A stretch of DNA of 8,290 nt from contig JAIOQF010000233.1 of the NCBI GenBank assembly GCA_021413535.1, positions 1 through 8,290 of the forward strand. Reading direction: 5' to 3'. Made by a program: the position numbers and the translations under genes. Origin of the DNA: Verrucomicrobiota bacterium (GTDB lineage: Bacteria; Verrucomicrobiota; Verrucomicrobiia; Verrucomicrobiales; Verrucomicrobiaceae). The notes beneath the pieces are model-generated. The model saw only the letters and a program-made list of their open reading frames with translations, did not search any database and was not told the origin of the DNA. Positions within the stretch are counted from its first letter, which is position 1, and each line of letters opens with the position of its first letter. Of this stretch, positions 1 through 7,617 are shown in pieces.

Positions 1-2
1 AA

Positions 3-77
3 TGGCGCTTCAATGGAGGCAACCACAAAGAGCTTCTAAAACAGCTGAAATACTGGTATAAACATCCCAAGCGATAA
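3..77 (+). CDS. Possible C-terminal tail of a gene starting outside the window
   Basis: One frame is open from the left edge to a TAA at 75-77 and reads as 24 residues ending in LKQLKYWYKHPKR. The peptide is basic and aromatic and looks like a natural protein C-terminus, but I do not recognise the family. The other two forward frames close at 39 and 60. Such a short open stretch can occur by chance, so this is a weak call; the sequence to the left of the window would settle it. Confidence 0.3.
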   Translation, partial: WRFNGGNHKELLKQLKYWYKHPKR

Positions 78-194
78 GCCTTAGCTACTTCAGCCCCAAC
101 TTTTATTCCTACAAAAGTAGATCGCGAGTCCCTTCGCGAGAGTATAAATGAGCTCGATGCTTCATCGAAAGGCACATGCCTGCTCGGGGCCAGC

Positions 195-225
195 TTGACG
201 CTAATCAACATCTTGCCAGTTTAAT
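195..225 (+). promoter_or_regulatory. Candidate sigma-70-like promoter for the first hydrolase
   Basis: A TTGACG box at 195-200 (5 of 6 matches to the -35 consensus) is followed after 19 bases by TTTAAT at 220-225 (5 of 6 to the -10 consensus). The spacer is 2 bases longer than ideal. A transcript from here would begin only a few bases before the ATG at 235, giving an almost leaderless mRNA, which would fit the lack of a Shine-Dalgarno sequence. This rests on motif matching alone. Confidence 0.25.
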
Positions 226-234
226 TTCTTCATC

Positions 235-1884
235 ATGCATACCCTCCCTGCGCTCCGCATCCTTCTGCTCGGCCTGACGCTGGTCGTCTCCAGTTGCTCC
301 CATTATTCCACCGTCAGCGAGAAGCGGCCGGACTACAAATCTTCCAGCGCAGCCGGACAAATGATCGCAGGGGCGCTCAAGCATCCGGCGAAGGAACCGC
401 AGGCCAAAATCGGCCAATACCTGGATGCAGCAGCCGCGGCAGGAGCGGTGCTCGCGAAAAACCCCGGCGATACGCAAGCGCGCGCTGACTACAATTTCGC
501 GGTCGCCCGAATCTTCGAAACCATCAACGATGCCGGTCTGGAACCGTGGAATGCGCCGGTGCCATGCCCGGGGGCCAGTCAGACATGGAGCCTCTCCTTC
601 AAAAAGATTGCTGCGCTTGGAAAACTCAGTCTGTCCGACTTCAACATCCGGCCCGCCGACCGCTATCAATTTCAGGGCCGGTTGGTGGTGCAGCAGTCCG
701 ACAAGGCGGGCCTCGGGGCACCGCTGGTGATCAACACCAGGGATATTGACGTCACCAAGATCGATCCCTTTGCGCAGGGAAAACACGCTTACTACGGCGT
801 GACCGGACTGGTGGACATCAAGGGACGCAATTGCACCGCCACATTGGTAGATCCTCTTTCGACCGAAACCGTGAAAATGGATGGCCGCACTTATCCTCTG
901 GCCGCTAATTTCACGGCACCCATCGCCCTGGCCCTGGCGGAACTCGATCCCCGGAAAAAGGAACTCGGCGGCTTGTTCAAGCCCGACGAAGTGGCCACGA
1001 AAGGACGCCTGGCGCGACTGCAACCTTATGATCCGAAGAAGATTCCCATTCTTTGCATCCATGGCCTCGGAGACTCGCAAGCAACATGGGCACCCATGAT
1101 CGAAAGCCTCCGGGCTGATCCGGTGATCCGGGCCAATTACCAGATTTGGTTTTTCAGCTACCCATCCGGCAATCCCTACCCCGCAAGCGCAGCCGTCTTG
1201 CGCCAGCAGATGGATGCCATCAACAAACGCTATCCTGATCATAAGAGAATCGTCGTCATCGGTCACAGCATGGGCGGCATGATCAGCCGGACGCTGATGA
1301 CGGACAGCGGCATGTCGCTCTGGAATGCCGTCTATGACAAGCCGCCCGCAGAAATGCCTTTCACCCCGGAGACTCGCAAGCTGATGACTGGCGCGCTGAT
1401 CTTCAAGCACCGTCCGGAAATTTCCCGCGTAATCTTTTGCTCGCCCTCGCATCGCGGCGCCGACATGGCCACCAACTTTTTCGGCCGCATGGGCTCCAAG
1501 ATGATCGGTAATCGGGACAAACTATTGGGAGGCGATACCAGTGCAATAGCCTTGGCCAAACCGACTTCCACCGGTGCCCAGATGCAGAAGATGCCCAACA
1601 GCATCGACTTCCTTGATCCCAAAAACCGCTTCGTCAACAATCTGGCAGCACTGCCACTGGCCAAGGGAATCCCTTATCATTCCATTCTGGGTGACCGGGG
1701 CAAGGGCGGCAATCTCAATCATACGCCACCCGTCAGCAGCGATGGCATTGTGCCTTACTGGAGCAGTCATCTTGATGGCGCTCAGAGTGAGCTCATCATC
1801 CCCAGCGGCCACTGGACCAATCAGCATCCTCAAGGCATCGCCGAGGTGAAACGCATCCTCTATCAGCACCTGGGCAAGAATTAA
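235..1884 (+). CDS. Lipoprotein alpha/beta hydrolase (esterase/lipase-like), 549 aa
   Basis: This is a predicted secreted lipoprotein with a serine esterase or lipase fold. A hydrophobic signal peptide ends in the lipobox VSSC with the lipidated Cys at residue 21. Residues 30-200 form a helical, family-specific N-terminal region containing a YNFAV motif near residue 86. The hydrolase domain starts around residue 260 with PYDPKKIP and the oxyanion motif HGLG (276-279). The nucleophile elbow is GHSMG with Ser345; Asp503 (in SSDGIVPYW) and His526 (in PSGHW) are the likely rest of the triad. YPSG follows a YQIWF strand, and GDRGKG precedes the Asp. The substrate is unknown; an ester or lipid is inferred from the fold. 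The ATG at 235 is chosen because it leads straight into the signal peptide, although no Shine-Dalgarno sequence precedes it. It is clearly homologous to the 620-residue lipoprotein on the opposite strand at 3461-5323. The fold is secure; the biological role is not. Confidence 0.9.
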   Translation: MHTLPALRILLLGLTLVVSSCSHYSTVSEKRPDYKSSSAAGQMIAGALKHPAKEPQAKIGQYLDAAAAAGAVLAKNPGDTQARADYNFAVARIFETINDAGLEPWNAPVPCPGASQTWSLSFKKIAALGKLSLSDFNIRPADRYQFQGRLVVQQSDKAGLGAPLVINTRDIDVTKIDPFAQGKHAYYGVTGLVDIKGRNCTATLVDPLSTETVKMDGRTYPLAANFTAPIALALAELDPRKKELGGLFKPDEVATKGRLARLQPYDPKKIPILCIHGLGDSQATWAPMIESLRADPVIRANYQIWFFSYPSGNPYPASAAVLRQQMDAINKRYPDHKRIVVIGHSMGGMISRTLMTDSGMSLWNAVYDKPPAEMPFTPETRKLMTGALIFKHRPEISRVIFCSPSHRGADMATNFFGRMGSKMIGNRDKLLGGDTSAIALAKPTSTGAQMQKMPNSIDFLDPKNRFVNNLAALPLAKGIPYHSILGDRGKGGNLNHTPPVSSDGIVPYWSSHLDGAQSELIIPSGHWTNQHPQGIAEVKRILYQHLGKN

Positions 1885-2038
1885 CTGCGCGTTCAAGCTT
1901 CACCAAGGACTCACTTATATCATTTGCTGATGAAAGCTTTGAGCCAACAAGACTCCATATCATCTGTCATGGCAAACCTGCTTACAGCCGTTTTCGACAT
2001 CATTCATGGATGATACTGGCTCGGCAGTATAAATTCAC

Positions 2039-2056
2039 GTTGCATTACTTTGCAAC
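2039..2056. promoter_or_regulatory. Perfect inverted repeat GTTGCA-N6-TGCAAC, candidate operator
   Basis: Two 6-base arms pair perfectly around the 6-base centre TTACTT, giving an 18-bp dyad about 80 bases before the next start codon. TTGC...GCAA dyads with this spacing are typical of sites bound by dimeric helix-turn-helix repressors. Weak -35-like boxes lie inside it (TTGCAT at 2040, TTGCAA at 2050), with TAAAAC at 2064 and TATTGA at 2075 as poor -10 partners. The rest of the gap from 1885 to 2135 shows only a short ATCAT/ATGAT hairpin at 1999-2014 and no clear terminator. The regulator is unknown. Confidence 0.3.
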
Positions 2057-2135
2057 TTTACCGTAAAACCGGCGTATTGAGTGGTAGCCTGATCGGTAGC
2101 GCACGGGCCTCGAACTTTTGCCACAGCATTATCTT

Positions 2136-3383
2136 ATGACTAAAGGAATTCTGAAATCACAGTTGCTGGTCGTTTCGGCGACCTTGCTGGCTGGCATTGG
2201 CATCGGCTGGGTGTCGCGCGACATCAGCCAGCCGCATGCGCCGCCTGCCGTCGTCACGAAAAATGCCTCCGAGACGAATACCGCCCGCCGTTCTCAATCT
2301 TCATCCTTGTTTCCCGAAACACCGGCAGGCGGCGAGTCCGCCTTTGGCAGCATCAGCAAGAACACCGCAGCACCCAGCACTGAAGAAGCGCGCCGTGCCG
2401 AAGCGAATGGCATTCTCAAGCGTTTGATCGCAGAAATGGAGGGAGGAGATAAAATCGATTACCGCCAGCTGTTCAAGACCCTGGGACAGTTGCGCGACTT
2501 CGGACCTGCGGGCATCGCCGCCATTGCCGATTACTTGCGCAGCGGCGAGGATTTGGTGGTGGCAAGCCCCGGCGGTCCAGGAGGCTCGCGCGGATCGACA
2601 GGACGTTCCATGTCTTTGCGCAGCATGTTGTTGAACGCGCTGGGGGATATGCCGCCCTCGCCAGAACTAGCCGCATTAAATCTGGAAGTCATGAAGGGCA
2701 CTCCGCTGATCGAAGAGGCTGTGCTGGCCGCCTACAATCTGCAACGCATGGCTCCCGGTGAATACAAGAACGCCGCCACGGAACGGGTCAACTGGCTGCT
2801 GGAAAACCTCTCATCCAATTCTGCCGTCAACAATACCGACGCCATGCAGCGCGAACTCCGCTACGCCACGCAATTCGCCTCTTACACAGGATCTGCGCAA
2901 ACGCTGGCTCTGCTCTCGCAACAAGTGAACGCCGACCCGGCCATGGCGCGCATGATTACCAGCAGTCTGCGCAATTTTCCCGGCGAGACCCAGGCTGCCA
3001 CCCTGGCTTCCATGACCTCCAACCCCGCCGCATCCAAGGAAATTGCATCCAACTCCAGGGCTTTGACGCGGCTGGATTTATCCAACAACTCGGTGCGCGG
3101 CAGTGTGGCGGATTTGTTTTTAAATCAAATGAATGATCGGGCGCGCGAAGACTTCCTGGAAACCATCGCGCGCCCCGACCAATACAACGGGCGAGATGGC
3201 GGCAGTCGCTTGAGCTATTACCGCGAACCGAGCGGCGGCCAGCAGGCATCTGCGCAGCCGGCACAAAATCAAGCGACACTCCAATTGCTTGATCAAATCG
3301 GCACCGCCATTCACACCCCGGTTTTGCAGCAACGCTATGACGAAGCCCGCCAGGCTCTCACCACCACGACTGTCGCGAAGTAA
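2136..3383 (+). CDS. Membrane-anchored protein with helical body, unknown function, 415 aa
   Basis: I do not recognise this family. The protein begins with a short basic segment and one hydrophobic helix (about residues 9-25, with a GxGxG run). No Cys follows, so it is probably a signal anchor rather than a lipoprotein. Residues 30-80 are low-complexity, rich in Pro, Ser, Thr and Ala, and suit a periplasmic linker. From about 85 to 345 the chain is mostly amphipathic helices (for example ILKRLIAEM, SLRSMLLNALGDM, ALLSQQV), interrupted by a Gly-rich loop at 144-157. This could be a degenerate HEAT- or TPR-like solenoid, which would be a scaffold rather than an enzyme. A Gln-rich stretch (369-384) precedes a last helix. 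I chose the ATG at 2136; an in-frame TTG at 2118 would add six residues ahead of the basic segment. Neither has a Shine-Dalgarno sequence. It lies between two paralogous lipoprotein hydrolases. Confidence 0.8.
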   Translation: MTKGILKSQLLVVSATLLAGIGIGWVSRDISQPHAPPAVVTKNASETNTARRSQSSSLFPETPAGGESAFGSISKNTAAPSTEEARRAEANGILKRLIAEMEGGDKIDYRQLFKTLGQLRDFGPAGIAAIADYLRSGEDLVVASPGGPGGSRGSTGRSMSLRSMLLNALGDMPPSPELAALNLEVMKGTPLIEEAVLAAYNLQRMAPGEYKNAATERVNWLLENLSSNSAVNNTDAMQRELRYATQFASYTGSAQTLALLSQQVNADPAMARMITSSLRNFPGETQAATLASMTSNPAASKEIASNSRALTRLDLSNNSVRGSVADLFLNQMNDRAREDFLETIARPDQYNGRDGGSRLSYYREPSGGQQASAQPAQNQATLQLLDQIGTAIHTPVLQQRYDEARQALTTTTVAK

Positions 3384-3437
3384 CTTTTTGTAAATTGGTC
3401 TTCTTATAACGGGAACCCACCGCTCCTATCACTGCAC

Positions 3438-3459
3438 AAAGTCCGATTGATGTGACTTT
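3438..3459 (+). terminator. Weak hairpin between convergent genes, possible terminator
   Basis: AAAGTC at 3438-3443 pairs perfectly with GACTTT at 3454-3459 around a 10-base loop, and a T-rich stretch (TTTTCTATTT, 3457-3466) follows. It lies in the 77-base gap where the rightward membrane protein and the leftward lipoprotein converge, where a terminator is expected. The stem is short and has only two G-C pairs, so it is not a strong intrinsic terminator. Rho-dependent termination is equally likely. Confidence 0.25.
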
Positions 3460-3460
3460 T

Positions 3461-5323
3461 CTATTTCCCCTGCAAATGCTTGAGCAGGATGCGCTTTGTC
3501 TCCGCAACCGAGAGCGGACTCTCATAGGAACCGTGGCCAGTAGGCACGATCAACTCGGATTCCGCGCCAGTAAGGTGCGAGCTTGAGTAAGGCACAAAGC
3601 CATCCGTGCTGTTCGGCGAATCACCCTTGCCCCGGTCGCCCACCACGGTGTGATAGGGCACGCCCGGAACAAAAGGCGAGCTGTTGAGCGCCTGGTAAAT
3701 CGGCGCCCCGGGCGAGAGTGAACGGATGCTGTTGCCTGCTCCCTTCATTTTTGTCGGATCGCGCAAGATGTTGGCGTTCGGCGCGACGATGGAAACTTGC
3801 AACTTCACGATGTTCAAGGGCAGGCGCACCAGTCTGGAACCAAAGCGGCCGAGCCAGCCGTCCGCCATTTTCGCGCCCCGATGCGGAGCCGAGAAAAATA
3901 TCGCGCGCTGCACTTGCGGCACCGGCTTGAAAAAAACGAGCTGGCGAACCTCCTCTCGCTGGTCTGCGGAAAGATTGGCCTCGGAAAAATCCTTGTCTGA
4001 AAGCACGCCCCAGAACCGGTCGCCCACATCGGTAATGAGCGAACGCGACAGCACGCCGCCCATGCTGTGGCCGATGACGACCATGTTGCGCGAGGCCAGG
4101 TCGTGTCCCTGCGGGTCGTAATTTTTCCGAACCGCCGCGAGCTGGTCAACGATGAGCTTTCGCGAATACGGCACCGCCATGCCGCTTGGGTAATAGATGA
4201 CCCAGAACTGATAGCGCGCGGAGATTTTCGGATCAGCCTCCAATTCAGCGATCAAATTCCGCCAGATCAAGGGCGACGATTGCAGGCCATGAATCATGAC
4301 AACCGGAATTCGGTTCGGGTCGTAAGGACGCAGCATATAAAGTCCCGCCATCTTCATGCGGTCTTCCACATGAATAAATCCGCCAAGTCCCATGCTCGAT
4401 CCGCTCAATCCGTTCATCTGCAGCGCCAGTGGCGTGGCGCAATCGCGCGAAACTGGAACCGAGCGCGTGCCGAAGGGAATGTCGCGCGCCACCGTGGGAT
4501 CGATCACCATGATCTCCACTCGCGAAGTTCCGCTGCTACCATGCTGCGCAGGGAATTTCGCCAGCGCGGTAAGCGGCAGATAGCGGCCGCGTTTGCTGGC
4601 AAAGGCCATTTCCTTCTCGCGCTCGGGAGTGCGCTTCCTGATGCCGACAAACGTGGCCCCCACGCCGGGGAGACTGGCCTTGTCCGTCAAACCTTTGGCG
4701 GCGACCGAATCGGTGGGCACCAATTCATCAAACCAACCTGGATCAAGTGCTCCAGGAGTTGAGCGATTCTCCACCACGATGAAATCTCCGCCCGGTGCCG
4801 GGATGATATTTGATTTCGCGCCCCGCAAACCACCGGCAGCAAAATCGAGACTTACAAACTGCTCCACCGCGCGGTTATACAAATCCGCCATGAAACGGGC
4901 TGGCGCGCCATTGTCCGCCCGCAAGACTTCAACTGGCGTTTCTTTCGCCGCGTAATAAGCCCCTTGGGCTGACACCAGCCAGAGTCCGCGGGTAGCAAGT
5001 GAATCGCTTTTGCTCCCACGCTTCCCCGCCAGATCCGCTGCCAGTATCGCCACCGCCGAATGCAGCTCCGTCTTTTTGTCCGACAGCGCTCGAAGCTGCG
5101 CCAGGGCTTCCACCGGCTGTTCCTTGTAAACTTTGTCGAGACCGGCAGCGCGCAACTTCGCCAGCGCGGCCGCATGTTCGCGTTTCCAGGCAGCGTCACC
5201 ACGCCAATTCTCCCAGGCTTCGGCCGGATCCATGCGTTTGGCGGTCACCGTGCTGCCACAGTGGGTCAGCAGCAGGCCCATCGGAATCAGGGCGACAAGA
5301 AGATTCAATTGCATTTTATTCAT
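3461..5323 (-). CDS. Lipoprotein alpha/beta hydrolase (esterase/lipase-like), 620 aa
   Basis: This is the larger paralogue of the 549-residue hydrolase at 235-1884. The signal peptide ends at LLTHCGS, making Cys22 the likely lipidation site; His at -1 is unusual for a lipobox. A helical N-terminal region (about 30-165, with a YNRAV motif at 149) is followed by a linker domain (about 170-325) and then the hydrolase domain, opening with PYDPNRIP and the oxyanion motif HGLQ (His345). The nucleophile elbow is GHSMG with Ser420; Asp574 (STDGFVPYSSSHL) and His597 (PTGHG) are the probable acid and base. GDRGKG and SELIVPTGH are shared with the paralogue. The start at 5323 is preferred, with an in-frame ATG three codons later as an alternative; neither has a Shine-Dalgarno sequence. 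The 56-base AT-rich gap to the DUF4105 gene upstream could hold a separate promoter. An envelope-located esterase or lipase is inferred; the substrate is unknown. Confidence 0.9.
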   Translation of the reverse strand: MNKMQLNLLVALIPMGLLLTHCGSTVTAKRMDPAEAWENWRGDAAWKREHAAALAKLRAAGLDKVYKEQPVEALAQLRALSDKKTELHSAVAILAADLAGKRGSKSDSLATRGLWLVSAQGAYYAAKETPVEVLRADNGAPARFMADLYNRAVEQFVSLDFAAGGLRGAKSNIIPAPGGDFIVVENRSTPGALDPGWFDELVPTDSVAAKGLTDKASLPGVGATFVGIRKRTPEREKEMAFASKRGRYLPLTALAKFPAQHGSSGTSRVEIMVIDPTVARDIPFGTRSVPVSRDCATPLALQMNGLSGSSMGLGGFIHVEDRMKMAGLYMLRPYDPNRIPVVMIHGLQSSPLIWRNLIAELEADPKISARYQFWVIYYPSGMAVPYSRKLIVDQLAAVRKNYDPQGHDLASRNMVVIGHSMGGVLSRSLITDVGDRFWGVLSDKDFSEANLSADQREEVRQLVFFKPVPQVQRAIFFSAPHRGAKMADGWLGRFGSRLVRLPLNIVKLQVSIVAPNANILRDPTKMKGAGNSIRSLSPGAPIYQALNSSPFVPGVPYHTVVGDRGKGDSPNSTDGFVPYSSSHLTGAESELIVPTGHGSYESPLSVAETKRILLKHLQGK

Positions 5324-5379
5324 ATGTAAAAAATCGAAAACCTAGCACAGTAGTCTTTCCAGACACAATAAGAAGAAAA

Positions 5380-6492
5380 TCAAAATCCGGCCGGCATCGG
5401 AAGACTATCTCGAATGCGTTCGGAAAAATCTGGATCGCGATCAGCAGCCAGCGCGCGGTCGTTTATTCGAGAAATTTTCTCCAGCTCTTCATAGAGTCGA
5501 GTCGTATCCACCGCACCGCGTTCATAAGCGAGGCGCGCCGTCCAGCCGTTGAGCAGCATCGCCCAATCCCACGGTGCGGGACCGCGCGTCTCCGCGAGAT
5601 GCTTGTGAATGTTGATCGTGCAGTTGTTGCTTAACAGATTGTAAAACTCAGGCTCACGCTCGATCCGGTTCATCCGCTCAAGGTAGTTGAGAAAAAGAGC
5701 GCGCACATTCTCCGGCTTCACCCGCAGATGATAGAGGCACACATTCTCCTTCCGGTAGTTCGTTCGGACCCGGACGATGTCGCGCTCGTCACCCGCGATG
5801 TAGATCAACTCAAACTGCTTGAACATGGAAGCCACCGGCCGGTATGAATCCCCCGCCCTGCGCCGCGCCTCGATCGAAATGCAAACCGGCGGCACGTTGT
5901 CGAATACGAAGCTCACGAACGTATGCGCCATCGGCCCCGGCTTTCCGGAAAATGAAACAAAAAGATCGAGCGACTTCAAATGCGAAAGCAAGACTTCGCG
6001 ATCTTCATAGCGCACGACGGGTTCCGCGCCCTCGCGATAGTCAAAATTCCGCACATTGTGAATGATCACGCGGTCACCCTCGATCTCCACGCGCGGCAGC
6101 ACGGCCACGTCCGTCGCCCAATTGCGTTGATGAGTCGGTTGAATCATCGTCCATCCCGCAACGACGACCGCGAACATGATGGTGAACGACACGAAGCCGC
6201 GCCGGGCCGGGCGCATGCGCCAGAGCATCCATATTCCCGCCGTGAGAAAGAGAACAGCCAGGAGCATCCGCAGCCCCGACCATGGAAGGCTGGACCACCA
6301 GAGCGCACCCACCCCCCAGCCGATCAGCAACACTCGCAGCAAAAGATTCAGCAAGCCCAGTAGCAAGCGGAACCCACCGCTCAAGAAAGAACGGAGGGCC
6401 TTCATTCCGGAGCCCGCTCCAACTGGGTAAATATCATGCTCAATTCTTAGCAAGTTGTCGAACGATGGCAACTTAACGCAGCACCGCCTCAT
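5380..6492 (-). CDS. DUF4105 (Lnb N-terminal domain-like) integral membrane protein, 370 aa
   Basis: The C-terminal half matches the DUF4105 pattern as I know it: AHTFVSFVFDN (His190), then SIEAR (Glu208), GDSYRPV, ELIYIAGDERDIVRVRTNYR, and finally YNLLSNNCTINIHKH with Cys291. A conserved His early and an NNC motif late suggest a papain/NlpC-like hydrolase of permuted type; that catalytic reading is my inference. Three hydrophobic segments (about 41-65, 73-92 and 98-118) place the protein in the inner membrane, with the DUF4105 domain probably outside the cytoplasm. The start at 6492 is chosen because AAGGA lies 7 bases before it and the gene begins 11 bases after the pcm stop, which suggests translational coupling. 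The ATG at 6405 (341 aa) is the alternative and would put the membrane region closer to the N-terminus. Family assignment is firm; the activity is unknown. Confidence 0.85.
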   Translation of the reverse strand: MRRCCVKLPSFDNLLRIEHDIYPVGAGSGMKALRSFLSGGFRLLLGLLNLLLRVLLIGWGVGALWWSSLPWSGLRMLLAVLFLTAGIWMLWRMRPARRGFVSFTIMFAVVVAGWTMIQPTHQRNWATDVAVLPRVEIEGDRVIIHNVRNFDYREGAEPVVRYEDREVLLSHLKSLDLFVSFSGKPGPMAHTFVSFVFDNVPPVCISIEARRRAGDSYRPVASMFKQFELIYIAGDERDIVRVRTNYRKENVCLYHLRVKPENVRALFLNYLERMNRIEREPEFYNLLSNNCTINIHKHLAETRGPAPWDWAMLLNGWTARLAYERGAVDTTRLYEELEKISRINDRALAADRDPDFSERIRDSLPMPAGF

Positions 6493-6499
6493 TCTAACA

Positions 6500-6504
6500 T
6501 CCTT
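6500..6504 (-). promoter_or_regulatory. Shine-Dalgarno AAGGA touching the pcm stop codon
   Basis: On the minus strand AAGGA ends 7 bases before the ATG at 6492, and its first base is the last base of the pcm stop codon TAA (6504-6506). This is the only convincing Shine-Dalgarno sequence in the window. It decides the longer start for the DUF4105 gene and implies that ribosomes finishing pcm can reinitiate there. Confidence 0.6.
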
Positions 6505-7130
6505 TATCGGCCCAGCTTTCCAGTCATCGGCACAAAGGCGACACGCATGACACTCTTCCTTCTGAGCACGCCACGATGTTTTTCCAGTAGGATCAACTCC
6601 TGCGCGCCTGACGCGCCCACGGGAATCATCATGCGCCCACCTTCGCGGAGTTGCTCAACCAGCGGAGCGGGTATCTCCTCCGGTGCGCAGGTGACGATGA
6701 TGAAATCAAAGGGCGACTCTTCCGGCCAGCCGCAATGACCATCGCCGGAACGAACCTCCACATTGTCATAGCCCAGTTTGCGCAGGGTCTCCGCAGCGCG
6801 CGCCGCCAGCGGCTCCACGATTTCAATGGTATAGACCTCGCGCACCAACAACGAAAGTACGGCGGCCTGGTAGCCACTGCCGGTGCCGATCTCCAACACG
6901 CGATGCTCCGGCTGCGGTTCGAGCGCCTCCGTCATGAACGCGACGATGTAGGGCTGCGAGATGGTCTGCTCCCAGCCGATGGGCAGTGCGCGATCTTCAT
7001 AAGCCTGATCGCGCAAGTCATCGGGAACAAACTCATGTCGCGGCACTTCTCGCATTGCCATGAGCACCCGCTCATCCAAAATTCCTCGCGCTGCAATTTG
7101 TTCGCGCACCATGCGTTCGACCGGTTTCAT
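6504..7130 (-). CDS. pcm: Protein-L-isoaspartate O-methyltransferase
   Basis: This enzyme methylates the abnormal carboxyl of L-isoaspartyl residues in aged proteins using S-adenosylmethionine, starting their repair in the cytoplasm. The N-terminus has the family pattern RMVREQIAARGILDERVL followed by VPRHEFVP. The active-site signature TISQPYIVA begins at residue 56, and SAM motif I, LEIGTGSGYQ, spans 79-88. FDFIIVTCAPEEIP (141-154) and LREGGRMMIPVG (161-172) are the usual later motifs. Starting at the ATG at 7130 gives 208 residues, the length of the Escherichia coli enzyme. An upstream in-frame ATG at 7184 would add 18 unrelated residues and overlap the GNAT gene, so I reject it. The gene lies 16 bases after the GNAT stop and 11 bases before the DUF4105 start, so co-transcription is very likely. 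No Shine-Dalgarno sequence precedes it. Confidence 0.95.
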   Translation of the reverse strand: MKPVERMVREQIAARGILDERVLMAMREVPRHEFVPDDLRDQAYEDRALPIGWEQTISQPYIVAFMTEALEPQPEHRVLEIGTGSGYQAAVLSLLVREVYTIEIVEPLAARAAETLRKLGYDNVEVRSGDGHCGWPEESPFDFIIVTCAPEEIPAPLVEQLREGGRMMIPVGASGAQELILLEKHRGVLRRKSVMRVAFVPMTGKLGR

Positions 7131-7146
7131 CGCGATCAAATGGAGT

Positions 7147-7578
7147 TCAAACTTTCCGGCTGAAATGGTAGCCGAGAATTTCATAATCCTGGCGGAAGTA
7201 AAATTTGTGCGCGCGGGCCAGGGTGACGTAGGAATCCAGCATCACCACCTTGCAGCCCAGCTCGCGCGCCTTCGCGTGCAGCCAGTCCATCATTTTTAAA
7301 CCGACTCCGCGGGAACGGAGAGTTTCGTCGACGACCACGTTGTCCACGTCCATGTATTCGCCGCAGTAAAATCTGGCGCCCAGCCAGTATCCGGCAACAC
7401 CGATGACGCGTCCGTCCTCGAACGCGGCGATGCAATGATAGCCCTGCGGAATCATGAGCTCCAGGCGACGACGCAGTTCCGCGGGTTCAATCTTCGCGTT
7501 GTGCTTTTCGATCAGCGGCAGAATGAGCGGCAGCTCATGAGTCGTGAGTTCGCGAATCGTGATGGCTTCCGTCTTCAT
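7147..7578 (-). CDS. GNAT-family N-acetyltransferase, 143 aa
   Basis: This is a small single-domain cytoplasmic acetyltransferase that would move an acetyl group from acetyl-CoA to an amine. ITIRELTTHEL opens the fold, YMDVDNVVVDETLRSRGVG is strand beta4 and motif A with the pyrophosphate loop RSRGVG (residues 88-93), and ARAHKFYFRQDYEILGYHFSRKV is the usual closing helix and strand with the Tyr common in this family. The acceptor cannot be told from the sequence. An ATG at 7578 gives 143 residues; an in-frame TTG at 7587 would add three. It appears to be the first gene of the leftward group with pcm and the DUF4105 gene. Its promoter should lie in the 132-base gap shared with the divergent patatin gene. 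Confidence 0.9.
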   Translation of the reverse strand: MKTEAITIRELTTHELPLILPLIEKHNAKIEPAELRRRLELMIPQGYHCIAAFEDGRVIGVAGYWLGARFYCGEYMDVDNVVVDETLRSRGVGLKMMDWLHAKARELGCKVVMLDSYVTLARAHKFYFRQDYEILGYHFSRKV

Positions 7579-7617
7579 GAGTGACAATACTGCAACACCT
7601 GCCTCCGTTCCACTTCG

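Noticed and set aside
85..172. Several short hairpins (ACTTTT/AAAAGT at 99-118, CGCGA/TCGCG near 123-138, CGATG/CATCG near 154-166)
   Set aside because: Stems are only 5-6 bp, none is followed by a T-run, and they fit no RNA family that I know, so I do not call a terminator or ncRNA.
205..1452. Long open frame (415 codons) on the minus strand across the first hydrolase
   Set aside because: It is antisense to a gene with a full signal peptide and catalytic triad, and its translation is His-, Arg- and Gly-rich with no recognisable domain, as expected for a shadow frame in GC-rich DNA.
4067..4762. Open frame of 231 codons on the plus strand inside the second hydrolase
   Set aside because: It lies opposite the nucleophile region of a convincing gene and reads as a low-quality His/Arg-rich chain.
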